A DNA stretch of 39,424 nt, taken from contig JAHJQK010000123.1 in the NCBI GenBank assembly GCA_018819135.1, positions 1 to 39,424 on the forward strand, given 5' to 3'. The position numbers and the translations under genes are program-made. The notes beneath the pieces are model-generated. The model did no database searches and was not told where the DNA came from. It worked only from the letters and a program-made list of their open reading frames with translations. Below, piece after piece: positions 16,187-24,863 of this stretch (positions are counted from its first letter, which is position 1; the number at the start of each line of letters is the position of its first letter). This DNA is from Pseudomonadota bacterium (GTDB taxonomy: Bacteria > Desulfobacterota > SM23-61).

Positions 16187-16215
16187 AAGCTACTAAAAAT
16201 GAAAAAAGGTGTCAA
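16187..16215 (-). promoter_or_regulatory. Possible promoter of the GAF-Fis gene
   Basis: TTGACA (16210-16215), 17 bases, then a poor -10 match TAGCTT. A palindrome GGAGAAATTTCTCC lies downstream at about 16157-16170 and could be an operator. Confidence 0.35.
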
Positions 16216-16250
16216 GACCCTTTTTCAAATTTTTTTATCCTGAGGGAAGA

Positions 16251-16682
16251 TTAGAATTTCAATCTTTCTTTTAAGAGTTGCGGGATCCTGACGATCTTTC
16301 CTTCCCTGTCGACGAAGGCATGAAGAGTCTTTGCCGTCACTAGCTCTGTTCCGTCTTCCTTCCGCAAAATCCGGTAGGCAAACTGAATGCTGGCCCTCCT
16401 TATAAAATCCACGGAGGTTTCAATAATCAAAATATCATCATATTTGGCCGCAACAAGATATTTGCAGAGGACTTCGGAAACAGGCAGGTAAATTCCTTCT
16501 TCTTCCAATTTTTTGTAAGGGATGCCCAGGTCGCGGATAAATTCCGTTCGCCCCATTTCCAACCAACGTAAGTAGTTCGCGTAGTAGACGATGCCCATGG
16601 CATCGGTCTCGGCGTAGGTAACCCGGATTTCCATTCTGTGCGGGGAAACGATAACCCCGTTATCTGGGGCTCGTGGATGCAA
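16251..16682 (-). CDS. YbgC/4HBT-family acyl-CoA thioesterase
   Basis: This 143-residue hotdog protein should hydrolyse acyl-CoA thioesters. The signature YAETDAMGIVYYANYLRWLE (about 24-43) has the catalytic Asp of the 4-hydroxybenzoyl-CoA thioesterase family and the following tyrosines; FIRDLGIPYKKLEEEG is also typical. The start is a TTG at 16682, directly after the stop of the upstream gene and six bases after AAAGGA; an in-frame ATG at 16634 lacks a ribosome binding site. It is the last gene of the ApgM transcript, though no metabolic link to that gene is apparent. Confidence 0.87.
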   Translation of the reverse strand: MHPRAPDNGVIVSPHRMEIRVTYAETDAMGIVYYANYLRWLEMGRTEFIRDLGIPYKKLEEEGIYLPVSEVLCKYLVAAKYDDILIIETSVDFIRRASIQFAYRILRKEDGTELVTAKTLHAFVDREGKIVRIPQLLKERLKF

Positions 16683-17903
16683 TTAAAATCCTTTGATAAA
16701 TTTTTCCATAAGCTCATAACCTTTTTCTATAAAAAGGCCGGTTTTCTGGGCTGTAACTTCGTCAAAGGAGCGGTTCTCCTTGGGGATTTTGCGGGCATCT
16801 GCCGCAGTCAGGAGAACAAAGGGAACCGGTTCGGACGAGTGGGTTTTCAGGGCAAGCGGCGTCGGATGATCGGGGAGGACCAAGACCCGAAAGTCCGCAT
16901 ACTTTTCCATCCCGCGCAGGATGGGGCCGACAATCTTACCATCAAAATCTTCAATGGCCTGAAGCTTTTCCCTGAGATTCCCGTTGTGGGAAGCCTCATC
17001 CGGTGCTTCTACATGAACGTATACAAAGTCTTTCTTGGCGACTTCGCGAAGAGCATATTCTGCTTTGCCCGTATAGTTCGTGTCCAGGTAACCCGTGGCT
17101 CCGGGAACAGGAATGATCTCCAGCCCGGCGTAAAATCCAATCCCTTTCATCAAGTCTACAGCCGAGATGATCGAACCCCTAAGTCCGAAGCGCTTGGTCA
17201 AAGGAAGGAGGGCAGGAGCTTTTCCCTGGCCCCAGAGCCAGATGGCATTGGCTGGCTTCTTCCCGGCCCGGCTACGAGCCTGGTTGACTGGATGATCTGG
17301 AAGAATTTCTCCCGCCGCCTTCATCAATCCCAGTAGTTCTTCTTCCCCATCCCCGGCAGGGGTGTAGCCGGTAATTTCTTGGCCGGTGATGTCGTGCGGC
17401 GGTGTGGTCTTGAGTGCCAGGCTTTTCTCACCGTTTCTCCAGACCACAAGATGGCGGTAACCGACTCCTGGATAGAAATTGAACGCCTGGTTACCCAGGA
17501 GTTTTCCAAGGTCAGCTATAATTTCTCTGGCTTCTTCTGTTGAAATATGACCGGCGCTGAAGTCCTCCATGATAATCCGTTTTCCACTCCAGGAAAGAGT
17601 GATTAGATTGCAGCGGAAAGCCACATCTCCTGGAGCGAGTTGCACTCCCATGGAAGCAGCTTCCAGAGGAGCACGGCCGGTGAAATGGATGGCTGGGTCA
17701 TACCCGAAGATGGACAAATTGGCCACATCACTCCCTGGAGGAAAACCGGGTGGCACGGTGCGCACAAGCCCCAAAGTTCCTTTTTGGGCCAGCTTGTCCA
17801 AATGCGGAGTTTTGGCCGCTTGGAGTGGGGTCTTCCCTTCAAGTTCTTCTATGGGGTAATCCGCCATTCCGTCCCCTAAAAGGACAATATATTTTCTGTT
17901 CAA
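16683..17903 (-). CDS. apgM: ApgM-family phosphoglycerate mutase / proposed homoserine kinase
   Basis: The alkaline-phosphatase-like fold of cofactor-independent phosphoglycerate mutase is clear: metal-site Asp in VLLGDGMADYP, the Ser in GSDVANLSIFGYDP, and VEAPDEASHNG and VLPDHPTP with later metal ligands. The archaeal-type family includes a subgroup listed as a proposed homoserine kinase, and the gene lies directly downstream of homoserine dehydrogenase, so homoserine phosphorylation for threonine synthesis is a serious alternative to glycolysis. I chose TTG 17903, giving 406 residues, with GGAGG nine bases upstream; the frame opens to a TTG at 17936. It abuts the thioesterase gene without a gap. 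Confidence 0.88.
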   Translation of the reverse strand: MNRKYIVLLGDGMADYPIEELEGKTPLQAAKTPHLDKLAQKGTLGLVRTVPPGFPPGSDVANLSIFGYDPAIHFTGRAPLEAASMGVQLAPGDVAFRCNLITLSWSGKRIIMEDFSAGHISTEEAREIIADLGKLLGNQAFNFYPGVGYRHLVVWRNGEKSLALKTTPPHDITGQEITGYTPAGDGEEELLGLMKAAGEILPDHPVNQARSRAGKKPANAIWLWGQGKAPALLPLTKRFGLRGSIISAVDLMKGIGFYAGLEIIPVPGATGYLDTNYTGKAEYALREVAKKDFVYVHVEAPDEASHNGNLREKLQAIEDFDGKIVGPILRGMEKYADFRVLVLPDHPTPLALKTHSSEPVPFVLLTAADARKIPKENRSFDEVTAQKTGLFIEKGYELMEKFIKGF

Positions 17904-18021
17904 ATCCTTAAATCCTCCATCACATTTCCAGAGCAATTAAGGTTTTTATTGCCCGTTGCGTGGTTCTTTTTCCGTGTTCGCCATCCCGCATTATTCCGCA
18001 ATCCGCAATCCACAATTCATT

Positions 18022-19341
18022 TCATTCCCCAAAATCAGAGGGATCTTCAATGCGGAGGAGCACCGTCTTATCCACAATGTCCGGTAAGCGGTCAATCACC
18101 TGCAAGGCTTTCTGCATGTTTTTCTCCCGGGCTTCATGGGTAACCATATAGATCGGAACGGCTTTCTCGACTCTCCTGCCTTTTTGAATGACCGAAGCTA
18201 TGCTGATGTCCAGGTCTCCCAAGATGCCGGAGATGCGGGAGAGTACACCCGGCCGGTCTACCACCGTAAAACGCAGGTAGTAAGTGGAGGTGACGTCGTG
18301 GATGTTTTTAATTTCTCCTTCGCGCAAATGGACCGGCTGGTAGGAGAGGAGAGGAACCCTGCGGCTGACCCCCAGACGGATGTTGCGGCAAAGGTCCACC
18401 AGGTCGCTGACCACAGCGCTTGCCGTGGGCATCATCCCCGCTCCTGCACCGTAAAAAAGGGTTGACCCTACGGCATCCCCTTTGACAAAAATGGCGTTGA
18501 AAGGCCCACTCACAGTAGCAAGGAGGTGATTGGCCGGCAAAAGGGTCGGGTGGACGCGGGCCTCAATGGGTCCACCGTCCGATTTGCCAATGGCCAGCAG
18601 CTTGATATGGTACCCTAACTCCTTGGCATGTTCTATATCCATGGGGGAGATGGCCGAAATCCCCTCGGTATAAATATCTTCCATTCGGACCTGGACTCCG
18701 TAAGCCAAGGAAAGAAGAATGGAAAGCTTGTGAGCCGTATCGATGCCCTCAATGTCCAGGGTGGGATCCGCTTCCGCGTAACCGAGTTTCTGAGCCTCCT
18801 TCAGAACTTCCTGAAATTGCAAGCCCTGGTAGGTCATTTCGCTTAGGATGTAATTGGACGTTCCGTTGAGGATGCCGAAAATAACCCGGATCTTATTGGC
18901 CACCAGTCCTTCTTTCAGGGCACGAATAATGGGAATTCCTCCTCCCACGCTGCCCTCAAAACCGATGTCCACACCTCTTTCATCGGCAGCTTTGAATATC
19001 TCCGCGCCATGTACAGCCAGCAAAGCTTTATTGGCGGTAACAATATGTTTGCCTTTCTCTAAGGCCTGGAGAATGAAAGTCCGAGCCGGCTCCAAACCGC
19101 CGATGAGTTCGACCACGATGGCGATTTCCGGATCTTCCATCACCTCCGTAATTTTGGTCGTGAGAATGGCCGGGTTGACCTTGACCCCGCGATCCGTAGT
19201 CACATCCAGGTCAGCAATGCGCTTAAGAACAATAGAGAGACCCAGTCGTTCTTCCAGGAGTTTGGCTTTCTCTTGCAGAATTTTCACCAACCCTGTACCG
19301 ACCGTCCCAAACCCGATGAGTCCAATATGAATTCGGTCCAT
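18022..19341 (-). CDS. hom: Homoserine dehydrogenase
   Basis: Hom reduces aspartate semialdehyde to homoserine, the branch point to threonine and methionine. It has the Rossmann motif GFGTVGTG (about 10-17), the catalytic-domain signature with GTSNYILSEMTYQG and YAEADPTLDIEGIDTAHK, and a C-terminal ACT domain (about 355-430; FTVVDRPGVLSRISGILGD) for feedback control, probably by threonine. At 439 residues it is the usual bacterial length. AGGAG precedes the start. It lies between an aminotransferase and the ApgM-type gene, an arrangement seen in related deltaproteobacteria. Confidence 0.95.
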   Translation of the reverse strand: MDRIHIGLIGFGTVGTGLVKILQEKAKLLEERLGLSIVLKRIADLDVTTDRGVKVNPAILTTKITEVMEDPEIAIVVELIGGLEPARTFILQALEKGKHIVTANKALLAVHGAEIFKAADERGVDIGFEGSVGGGIPIIRALKEGLVANKIRVIFGILNGTSNYILSEMTYQGLQFQEVLKEAQKLGYAEADPTLDIEGIDTAHKLSILLSLAYGVQVRMEDIYTEGISAISPMDIEHAKELGYHIKLLAIGKSDGGPIEARVHPTLLPANHLLATVSGPFNAIFVKGDAVGSTLFYGAGAGMMPTASAVVSDLVDLCRNIRLGVSRRVPLLSYQPVHLREGEIKNIHDVTSTYYLRFTVVDRPGVLSRISGILGDLDISIASVIQKGRRVEKAVPIYMVTHEAREKNMQKALQVIDRLPDIVDKTVLLRIEDPSDFGE

Positions 19342-19354
19342 TTCATCTCCTAAT

Positions 19355-19618
19355 TTTAGCCACAGAGGTCACAGAGAACACAGAGTAATTTAGGTTAAAA
19401 AAATGGGCGCGGAAATCGATGAAAAATCCATTTGCCCTTATGATGCTGTATTTTAATTTTTTTCGGTGAACTCTGTACTACTAACGTTCAATTTCTGAAA
19501 ATTTTATTAAGAATTTATTATTTTTATCTATGTTTATCTGTGATTATCTGTGTCCTAAATTGTCTTTTTTAAGGTCTTTCTTTATATCTCTGTGATCTCT
19601 GTGCCCTCTGTGGCTAAA
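19355..19618. repeat. 264-bp element with CACAGAG terminal inverted repeats
   Basis: The left end (19355-19385) and the complement of the right end (19588-19618) share TTTAGCCACAGAGG and two further CACAGAG units, matching at nearly every base over about 31 bp. The interior has TTATCTGTG-type repeats but no gene. A further partial copy (GTGCTCTGTGGCG) lies at about 19648-19662. It separates the aminotransferase from hom. Confidence 0.78.
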
Positions 19619-19668
19619 GTTTTTTTAGTTGCGGCTTTGCCGCGCTGTGTGCTCTGTGGCGAAAAAAA

Positions 19669-20835
19669 TTAAAACAGTTGTTTGATCCCTTTTGCCGCTT
19701 GTTTGATCCGGTGGGTATTTTCCACCAGGGCAAATCGCACATGATCGTCTCCATACTCACCAAAACCAATCCCCGGAGAAACCGCCACTTTGGCCATTTG
19801 CAGGACCAATTTAGAGAATTCCAGGGAGCCCATCTCTTGGAACTTTTCGGGAATCTTTCCCCACACGAACATCGTCCCCTTGGGTTTCTCGATTTTCCAG
19901 CCCGCCCGCTTGAGGCCATCGATTAGCGCATCGCGCCGTTCCTGGTATATCGCTCGCATCTCTTCCACGCAGCTCTGATCTTCGTTCAGGGCGATGATGG
20001 CCGCGATTTGAATCGGCTGGAATATCCCATAGTCTAAGTAACTTTTTATCCGTCCCAATGCGGAAATCATCTTGCGGTTGCCTAAGGCAAAACCCACCCG
20101 CCATCCGGGCATGCTGTAGCTTTTGGAAAGGGTGAAAAATTCGACGCCAACTTCCTTCGCCCCTGGGGCTTGCAGAAAGCTCGGAGCTTTGTATCCGTCG
20201 AAAACCAGGTCGGCATACGCCAGGTCATGGACGACCATGAGATCATGGACCCGGGCGAATTCCACGATCTTCTCGAAAAAATTAAGATCCACAACCTGAG
20301 TGGTCGGATTATGGGGAAAAGAAATGATCAACATCTTGGGTGGAGGCCAGGTCTGGCGGGTGGCCGTCTGCAGATCTTCAAAAAAGTCCCGGCCTTTTAC
20401 CAGCGGGATCGTACGCAGGTCTCCGCCGGCAATGATTACGCCATACGGATGAATGGGGTAAGCGGGGGTGGGCACAAAAACAACATCCCCAGGGCCGATC
20501 GTGGCCAGCGCCAAGTGGGCGAGTCCTTCTTTGGCCCCGATGGTCACGATGGCTTCGCTTTCAGGATCGATCTCCACGCCAAAATTCCTTTGGTATAGGT
20601 CGGCAATGGCGCAACGAAGTTTGTAAATTCCGCGGGAGGCCGAGTACCGATGGTTGCGGGGATTCTTCACCGCTTCGATGAGTTTTTCTACAATGTGGGG
20701 AGGAGTCGGCAAATCCGGGTTCCCCATTCCCAAATCGATGATATCGTCCCCTCGTCTTCTGGCTTTCATCTTTAAGTCGTCAACTATGGAGAAGACATAA
20801 GGAGGAAGGCGTTTGATGCGGTGAAAATCTTCCAT
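19669..20835 (-). CDS. Class I/II aminotransferase, alanine-transaminase-like
   Basis: This is a fold-type I PLP aminotransferase closest in feel to AlaC-type alanine transaminases. Visible sites are [19 protein letters not shown] near the N-terminus, SFPHNPTT, the [12 protein letters not shown] cofactor loop, the lysine in [14 protein letters not shown] that binds PLP, and the C-terminal Arg in [11 protein letters not shown] that binds the carboxylate. I chose ATG 20835, giving 388 residues, because GGAGG lies five bases upstream; a longer frame to 20958 has a non-homologous leader. It precedes homoserine dehydrogenase, which suggests amino-acid synthesis from pyruvate or oxaloacetate. Substrate preference cannot be read from the sequence. 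Confidence 0.9.
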   Translation of the reverse strand: MEDFHRIKRLPPYVFSIVDDLKMKARRRGDDIIDLGMGNPDLPTPPHIVEKLIEAVKNPRNHRYSASRGIYKLRCAIADLYQRNFGVEIDPESEAIVTIGAKEGLAHLALATIGPGDVVFVPTPAYPIHPYGVIIAGGDLRTIPLVKGRDFFEDLQTATRQTWPPPKMLIISFPHNPTTQVVDLNFFEKIVEFARVHDLMVVHDLAYADLVFDGYKAPSFLQAPGAKEVGVEFFTLSKSYSMPGWRVGFALGNRKMISALGRIKSYLDYGIFQPIQIAAIIALNEDQSCVEEMRAIYQERRDALIDGLKRAGWKIEKPKGTMFVWGKIPEKFQEMGSLEFSKLVLQMAKVAVSPGIGFGEYGDDHVRFALVENTHRIKQAAKGIKQLF

Positions 20836-20904
20836 TAAATCCTCCGGGGTAAGTCTCCAAGAAAAAATATTTCCCTGCCATGAACAATGAAAGTTTCTTG
20901 GTTT

Positions 20905-20933
20905 ATCATCATTTTTCCCCCTCCTTTTGTCAA
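20905..20933 (-). promoter_or_regulatory. Promoter of the aminotransferase-hom cluster
   Basis: TTGACA (20928-20933), a 17-base spacer, then GATGAT, which matches the -10 consensus at four of six bases. Confidence 0.5.
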
Positions 20934-20991
20934 GACAGAATCGCGGGATCTCTACCAAAGTGGAAAAATTGGCCTGGGGCGCGAAAAATTT

Positions 20992-22359
20992 TCAGCTTCG
21001 TTTAACAATTTTGTTCTCGTCGAGCATGGCTGCTAATGATTTACCAAAAGCTGCAACCGTCTTCTGGATGTCTTCCGGCGTATGCACCGCTGAAACAAAA
21101 AAATCATAGCCGCGAACCGGAACCTTTACCCCGTTAAGCGCCAAGTTCATGTACAGGGCCAGTCCGGCGTCAGAAGCTCTAACTTTGGCGGCATTCAGGC
21201 ATACCGTCCGATCACAGCAGCCTTGCTGATCGCAACTCCCCAAATATAAATGCACGACCGAAAAACCGCTATCATAGACACAACCGGTTATACCGTACCC
21301 CTCTAATTGGTGCTGCATCCCATCGCGGAGCATTCTTGCTTTACGATTGGCCTCCTGGGTAGGCCTGCCGGTAGCAATAATATTCAGGTAGGCAATCCCC
21401 GTTGCCGCGCAGAAAGGGTTGGCATTAAAGGTGCCGGAATGAGAAACCCGTTGATAACGGTTCCAATGATCATTCTGAAAAAGTAACATATTCATCACGT
21501 CCTGGCAACCAACAATTGCTCCCGCGCCGGGGACCATTCCGGTGATCCCCTTCCCCAAAGACGTTAAATCCGGCCTAATTCCTACGGCAGCTTGGACTCC
21601 CCCCGGTGAATACCGAAAACCCGTTACGATTTCATCAAAAAATAAAAGACTACCGTATTTTTTAGTTAATTCCCTCATCGCCTTATAAAATGGTGGTTTT
21701 ATCCCGACCACCCCGGAACTGCCACCTGCAGCTTCAACTATTAATACGGCCACATCCCTCTTTTTTAGAGCATCTTCCAATCTTTCTTCATCGTTAGCGG
21801 GAATAACGATCGTATCTTGAACCGCAGGTGGAAGGATACCTCCCGATAAGGGGATATCGAAAGGCTCTTTATAGCCCACGGCCACCGCATCGTATCCGCC
21901 AGCAAAATGGAACTGAAACCGGACAATCTTGCTCCTTCCGGTAAACGCTCGAGCCAAGCGGATCCCCATCATTACCGCTTCTGTTCCCGAGTTGGTAAAC
22001 TCAATTCGTTCCGCGGAAGGAACAAGCTTCTGAATAAGGGCGGCCCAGGCAAGGGACAGGTCGCAACAGGTGCCATACTGGACCCCCCTTTCCAGCTGCT
22101 TTTGGGCCGCCTCAACCACAGCCGGGTGAGCATGACCTAACATCTTGCCGCCGTGCCCCCCATAATAATCGATATACTCGTTCCCATCCACATCCCAAAG
22201 GTGTGACCCTTTTCCCTGGGTCATGAAGAGGGAAAAAGGCATCGCATACCACTGATCATGGGAAACTCCACGCGGAATCATATTTTGCGCCTTGGCAAAT
22301 AAGGCCTGCGATTGCGGAAATTGAACGGCATATCGTTCTGCCGTCGATTGTCTGAGCAT
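20992..22359 (-). CDS. Class III aminotransferase, HemL-like
   Basis: This 455-residue PLP enzyme resembles glutamate-1-semialdehyde aminomutase: IPRGVSHDQWY, WDVDGNEYIDYYGGHGGKML, FTNSGTEAVMMGIRLAR, LLFFDEIVTGFR, and the PLP lysine in SLGKGITGMVPGAG. Differences from true HemL (KIIGGGMPVGA at the lysine) and a Cys-rich insertion (LGSCDQQGCCDRTVC, about 378-392) argue for another amine substrate. A good promoter and an AGGGAGGTTG ribosome binding site precede it. It is divergent from a MmgE/PrpD gene and no haem genes are nearby, so a catabolic role is more likely; that is inference. Confidence 0.82.
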   Translation of the reverse strand: MLRQSTAERYAVQFPQSQALFAKAQNMIPRGVSHDQWYAMPFSLFMTQGKGSHLWDVDGNEYIDYYGGHGGKMLGHAHPAVVEAAQKQLERGVQYGTCCDLSLAWAALIQKLVPSAERIEFTNSGTEAVMMGIRLARAFTGRSKIVRFQFHFAGGYDAVAVGYKEPFDIPLSGGILPPAVQDTIVIPANDEERLEDALKKRDVAVLIVEAAGGSSGVVGIKPPFYKAMRELTKKYGSLLFFDEIVTGFRYSPGGVQAAVGIRPDLTSLGKGITGMVPGAGAIVGCQDVMNMLLFQNDHWNRYQRVSHSGTFNANPFCAATGIAYLNIIATGRPTQEANRKARMLRDGMQHQLEGYGITGCVYDSGFSVVHLYLGSCDQQGCCDRTVCLNAAKVRASDAGLALYMNLALNGVKVPVRGYDFFVSAVHTPEDIQKTVAAFGKSLAAMLDENKIVKRS

Positions 22360-22417
22360 TTCTTCAACCTCCCTTCACGTGCGCAGGGAAAATGGAAATT
22401 CCTTTTTAACCACGCCT

Positions 22418-22447
22418 AATATAGGGAAATTTAAGATGGAGTGTCAA
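22418..22447 (-). promoter_or_regulatory. Sigma-70 promoter of the class III aminotransferase
   Basis: TTGACA (22442-22447), an 18-base spacer, and TATATT (22418-22423). Confidence 0.7.
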
Positions 22448-22486
22448 GCTGAAATACGGACCCTCCCCCTACAGCAACAATTTAAG

Positions 22487-22541
22487 CCCCCTCACCCTTC
22501 CCCTCTCCCCCGCAAACGGGGGAGAGGGCGGGGTGAGGGGG
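22487..22541. repeat. Long GC-rich palindrome (CCCTCACCC type)
   Basis: CCCCCTCACC...CTCTCCCCCG and its near-perfect complement flank a CAAA loop. There is no T-run, so it is more likely a dispersed palindromic repeat than a terminator. The TTTCCTATACAATAAATT module follows it at about 22550-22575. Confidence 0.75.
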
Positions 22542-22685
22542 AATGATATAAAAGCAATTTCCTATACAATAAATTTTAAAAAAGTGACAATCCTCTTATC
22601 TTGGCCAAAAAATCAAAGTGCATTGCTTCCTTCAGGATTTTTTGATAGGCTAAAGACAACGAATGCTTTCATGGAGGAAACTAAA

Positions 22686-24047
22686 ATGGAAACCCTCACT
22701 GGGAAATTGGCCAACTTCATCGGTCACCTCAATTACCAAAGCTTGCCGGGAGAAGTGCTCCTGAAAGCCAAGCATTGTTTGATGGATACCCTCGGGGCGG
22801 CCTTGGCCGGATCTAAAATGCCGGAAGCTCTGATTGCTAAAAAATTGGCTGAAAAATTGAACCCCCGCAAGGAATCTACCCTCTTTACGGGGAAAGGAAA
22901 GGTCGGAGTTCTGGAAGCGGCCATGGCCAACGGCATCATGTCCCACGTGTTGGAACTGGATGACGGCAACCGCTACGCTCAGGGGCACCCCGGAGTGGCC
23001 GTAATCCCTGCGGTCCTTGCCCTGGCGGAGAAGGAGAAAATAAAGGGGAAAGAAGTCCTCCCTGCGATCGTGGCTGGCTACGAGGTCTTCGGTCGGGTGG
23101 GAGCTGGGGGCAATCCTTCTCACTTCAACCGGGGTTTTCACACCACCGGGACCTGCGGTACTTTTGCGGCTGCGGCAGCAGCGGGACGGCTTTTAAGACT
23201 AAACGAGGCCAAAATGGTCTCGGCTTTAGGTATTGCCGGGTCACAGGCCGCCGGCCTGTTTGCTTTTATGGCGGATGGAACCATGACCAAAGTATTACAT
23301 GCCGGGAAGGCTGCCCAAAACGGAATTCTCTCGGCCTATTTGGCCCAATCAGGTTTCACCGGGCCAGCGGCCATCCTTGAAGACAAAAGAGGGTTTTACA
23401 AAGCCTTCGCCGACACCTCCAATCCCGACCGGGTTGTGAGGGGATTGGGAGAGAAGTACGAAATCATGACCACCTATGTGAAATATCATGCCTCCTGCCG
23501 GCACAGTCATGCCCCCATTGATGCGATTTTAGACAGCAGCAGTCGGACTTCCCTTCGCGCCGAGGAAATAGAGAAAGTGAATGTTTACACTTATACCATT
23601 GCGGCCAAATTGATCGACGGTAAGGAGGTCACCACCCCCATTTCGGGTAAGATGAGCCTTCCCTACTCTGCCGCAGTTGCCATCCTTTATGGGAAAGTCG
23701 GTCTGGGGGAATTCAAACCTAAAGTTTTAAACGACCCGGCGGTGCGAGCGTTGATGGCCAAGGTCGATGTTTACGCTGATCCAGAGCTTGACAAGCTAGT
23801 TCCCGACCATCGCGGCGCCAAGGCCGAAATCCTTCTGAAGGACGGGAGGAGATTAACCTCGACCATTCTCGATCCCAAAGGGGAACCCGAGAACCCGGGT
23901 TCGAGCAGTGAAATCTATGATAAATTTCGTATGCTGGCCGGTACGATCTTCAAGACCGCCAAAGTGGAAAAAATCCTGGAGAAGATCGAGAACCTGGAGA
24001 AGGTCAAAGATATCTCCGAGCTGAACAGTTTTCTATTAGCGCGGTAG
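22686..24047 (+). CDS. MmgE/PrpD family protein
   Basis: The family includes 2-methylcitrate dehydratase (PrpD), cis-aconitate decarboxylase and many dehydratase- or isomerase-like proteins of unknown substrate. Visible signatures are ETLTGKLANFIGHLNY, MDTLGAALAGSKMPEA, HVLELDDGNRYAQGHPGVAV, GFHTTGTCGTFAAAAAA and KYHASCRHSHAPIDAI. I chose ATG 22686, giving 453 residues, the normal family size, with GGAGG eight bases upstream; the open frame to 22533 crosses a repeat. No citrate synthase or isocitrate lyase is adjacent, so a methylcitrate cycle role is not supported. It is divergent from the class III aminotransferase and may share a pathway with it. Confidence 0.88.
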   Translation: METLTGKLANFIGHLNYQSLPGEVLLKAKHCLMDTLGAALAGSKMPEALIAKKLAEKLNPRKESTLFTGKGKVGVLEAAMANGIMSHVLELDDGNRYAQGHPGVAVIPAVLALAEKEKIKGKEVLPAIVAGYEVFGRVGAGGNPSHFNRGFHTTGTCGTFAAAAAAGRLLRLNEAKMVSALGIAGSQAAGLFAFMADGTMTKVLHAGKAAQNGILSAYLAQSGFTGPAAILEDKRGFYKAFADTSNPDRVVRGLGEKYEIMTTYVKYHASCRHSHAPIDAILDSSSRTSLRAEEIEKVNVYTYTIAAKLIDGKEVTTPISGKMSLPYSAAVAILYGKVGLGEFKPKVLNDPAVRALMAKVDVYADPELDKLVPDHRGAKAEILLKDGRRLTSTILDPKGEPENPGSSSEIYDKFRMLAGTIFKTAKVEKILEKIENLEKVKDISELNSFLLAR

Positions 24048-24081
24048 CCCTACTCTACTCCTCTACTCCAATATGAAATCC

Positions 24082-24630
24082 CTACCCGGCGCTGTGCGTC
24101 CGGAAAAATTCGTAGCCTGCTTCCAGGGCCTTCATATTGACGGCTTCGGTTTTGGCCGGGACGCTTTTTCTGACGACCTGTTGCAAAACAGGGAAGCTCC
24201 CCGGAGCGATCAGTTCGATGACCGCCCCCAGCATGAAGATGTTAGCCACGATCCGGGTTTTCAGATCTTCCTCGGCGATCTTGGTCGCCGGAACGGCGTA
24301 GACCTTCTTATAGGGCGGAGGAATCGACTTGATCAGCGTGCTGTCGTAGATCACGAGGGTCTCTTCCGGGTTTCCCTCCTGGATGTACCGTTTCACCGAT
24401 TCCTCGGACATGAAGACCATGATGTCCGGGCGGGCGCTTTTGGGAAAATTGATCTCCTGGTCGGAGATGACCACATCGGTACGGCACGCCCCACCGCGGG
24501 AAACCGGCCCATAGGATTGAGCCTGGGTCACCTGCAGATCGGGAAAATCCTCCATCATCTGGGCCAGGATCACCCCCATGAGGACGATTCCCTGCCCGCC
24601 AAATCCCGCAAAGATGATCTCCTTCCTCAT
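24082..24630 (-). CDS. korC: 2-oxoacid:ferredoxin oxidoreductase, gamma subunit
   Basis: This is the 182-residue gamma-domain subunit, with EIIFAGFGGQGIVLMG at the N-terminus and SYGPVSRGGACRTDVVIS, both family signatures. With the three genes upstream it completes an enzyme that decarboxylates a 2-oxoacid to acyl-CoA and reduces ferredoxin, or runs in reverse for carbon fixation. It overlaps the ferredoxin gene by four bases. It is the last gene of the operon, and a short gap separates it from the convergent MmgE/PrpD gene. Confidence 0.93.
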   Translation of the reverse strand: MRKEIIFAGFGGQGIVLMGVILAQMMEDFPDLQVTQAQSYGPVSRGGACRTDVVISDQEINFPKSARPDIMVFMSEESVKRYIQEGNPEETLVIYDSTLIKSIPPPYKKVYAVPATKIAEEDLKTRIVANIFMLGAVIELIAPGSFPVLQQVVRKSVPAKTEAVNMKALEAGYEFFRTHSAG

Positions 24631-24863
24631 TCTTTTTCCTTCCCTTTCTTTTCGGCGACCACAACCAGGGCCATGTCCGGGCAGTGGGACTCGCAGAGCC
24701 GGCAGACCCGGCAGTTCTCCAGTTTTGCCGGGCGGGGCATGAGGTAGTCGAGAGCGCTTCTTTCCTCTCCCGGTTCAAACACTTCGAACTTGCAGACATA
24801 CTGGCAGAGCATGCAGCCCTTGCAGTATCTGCGGTCGATCTCAATTCGTTCTGCGTTTTTCAA
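24627..24863 (-). CDS. korD: 2-oxoacid:ferredoxin oxidoreductase, ferredoxin subunit
   Basis: A 78-residue dicluster ferredoxin with CKGCMLCQYVC and CRVCRLCESHCP, the delta subunit that takes electrons from the TPP-containing core. A longer linker than in free ferredoxins separates the two motifs, as is usual for this subunit. It overlaps both neighbours by four bases, so all four subunits are probably translated in a coupled way. Confidence 0.92.
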   Translation of the reverse strand: MKNAERIEIDRRYCKGCMLCQYVCKFEVFEPGEERSALDYLMPRPAKLENCRVCRLCESHCPDMALVVVAEKKGKEKE

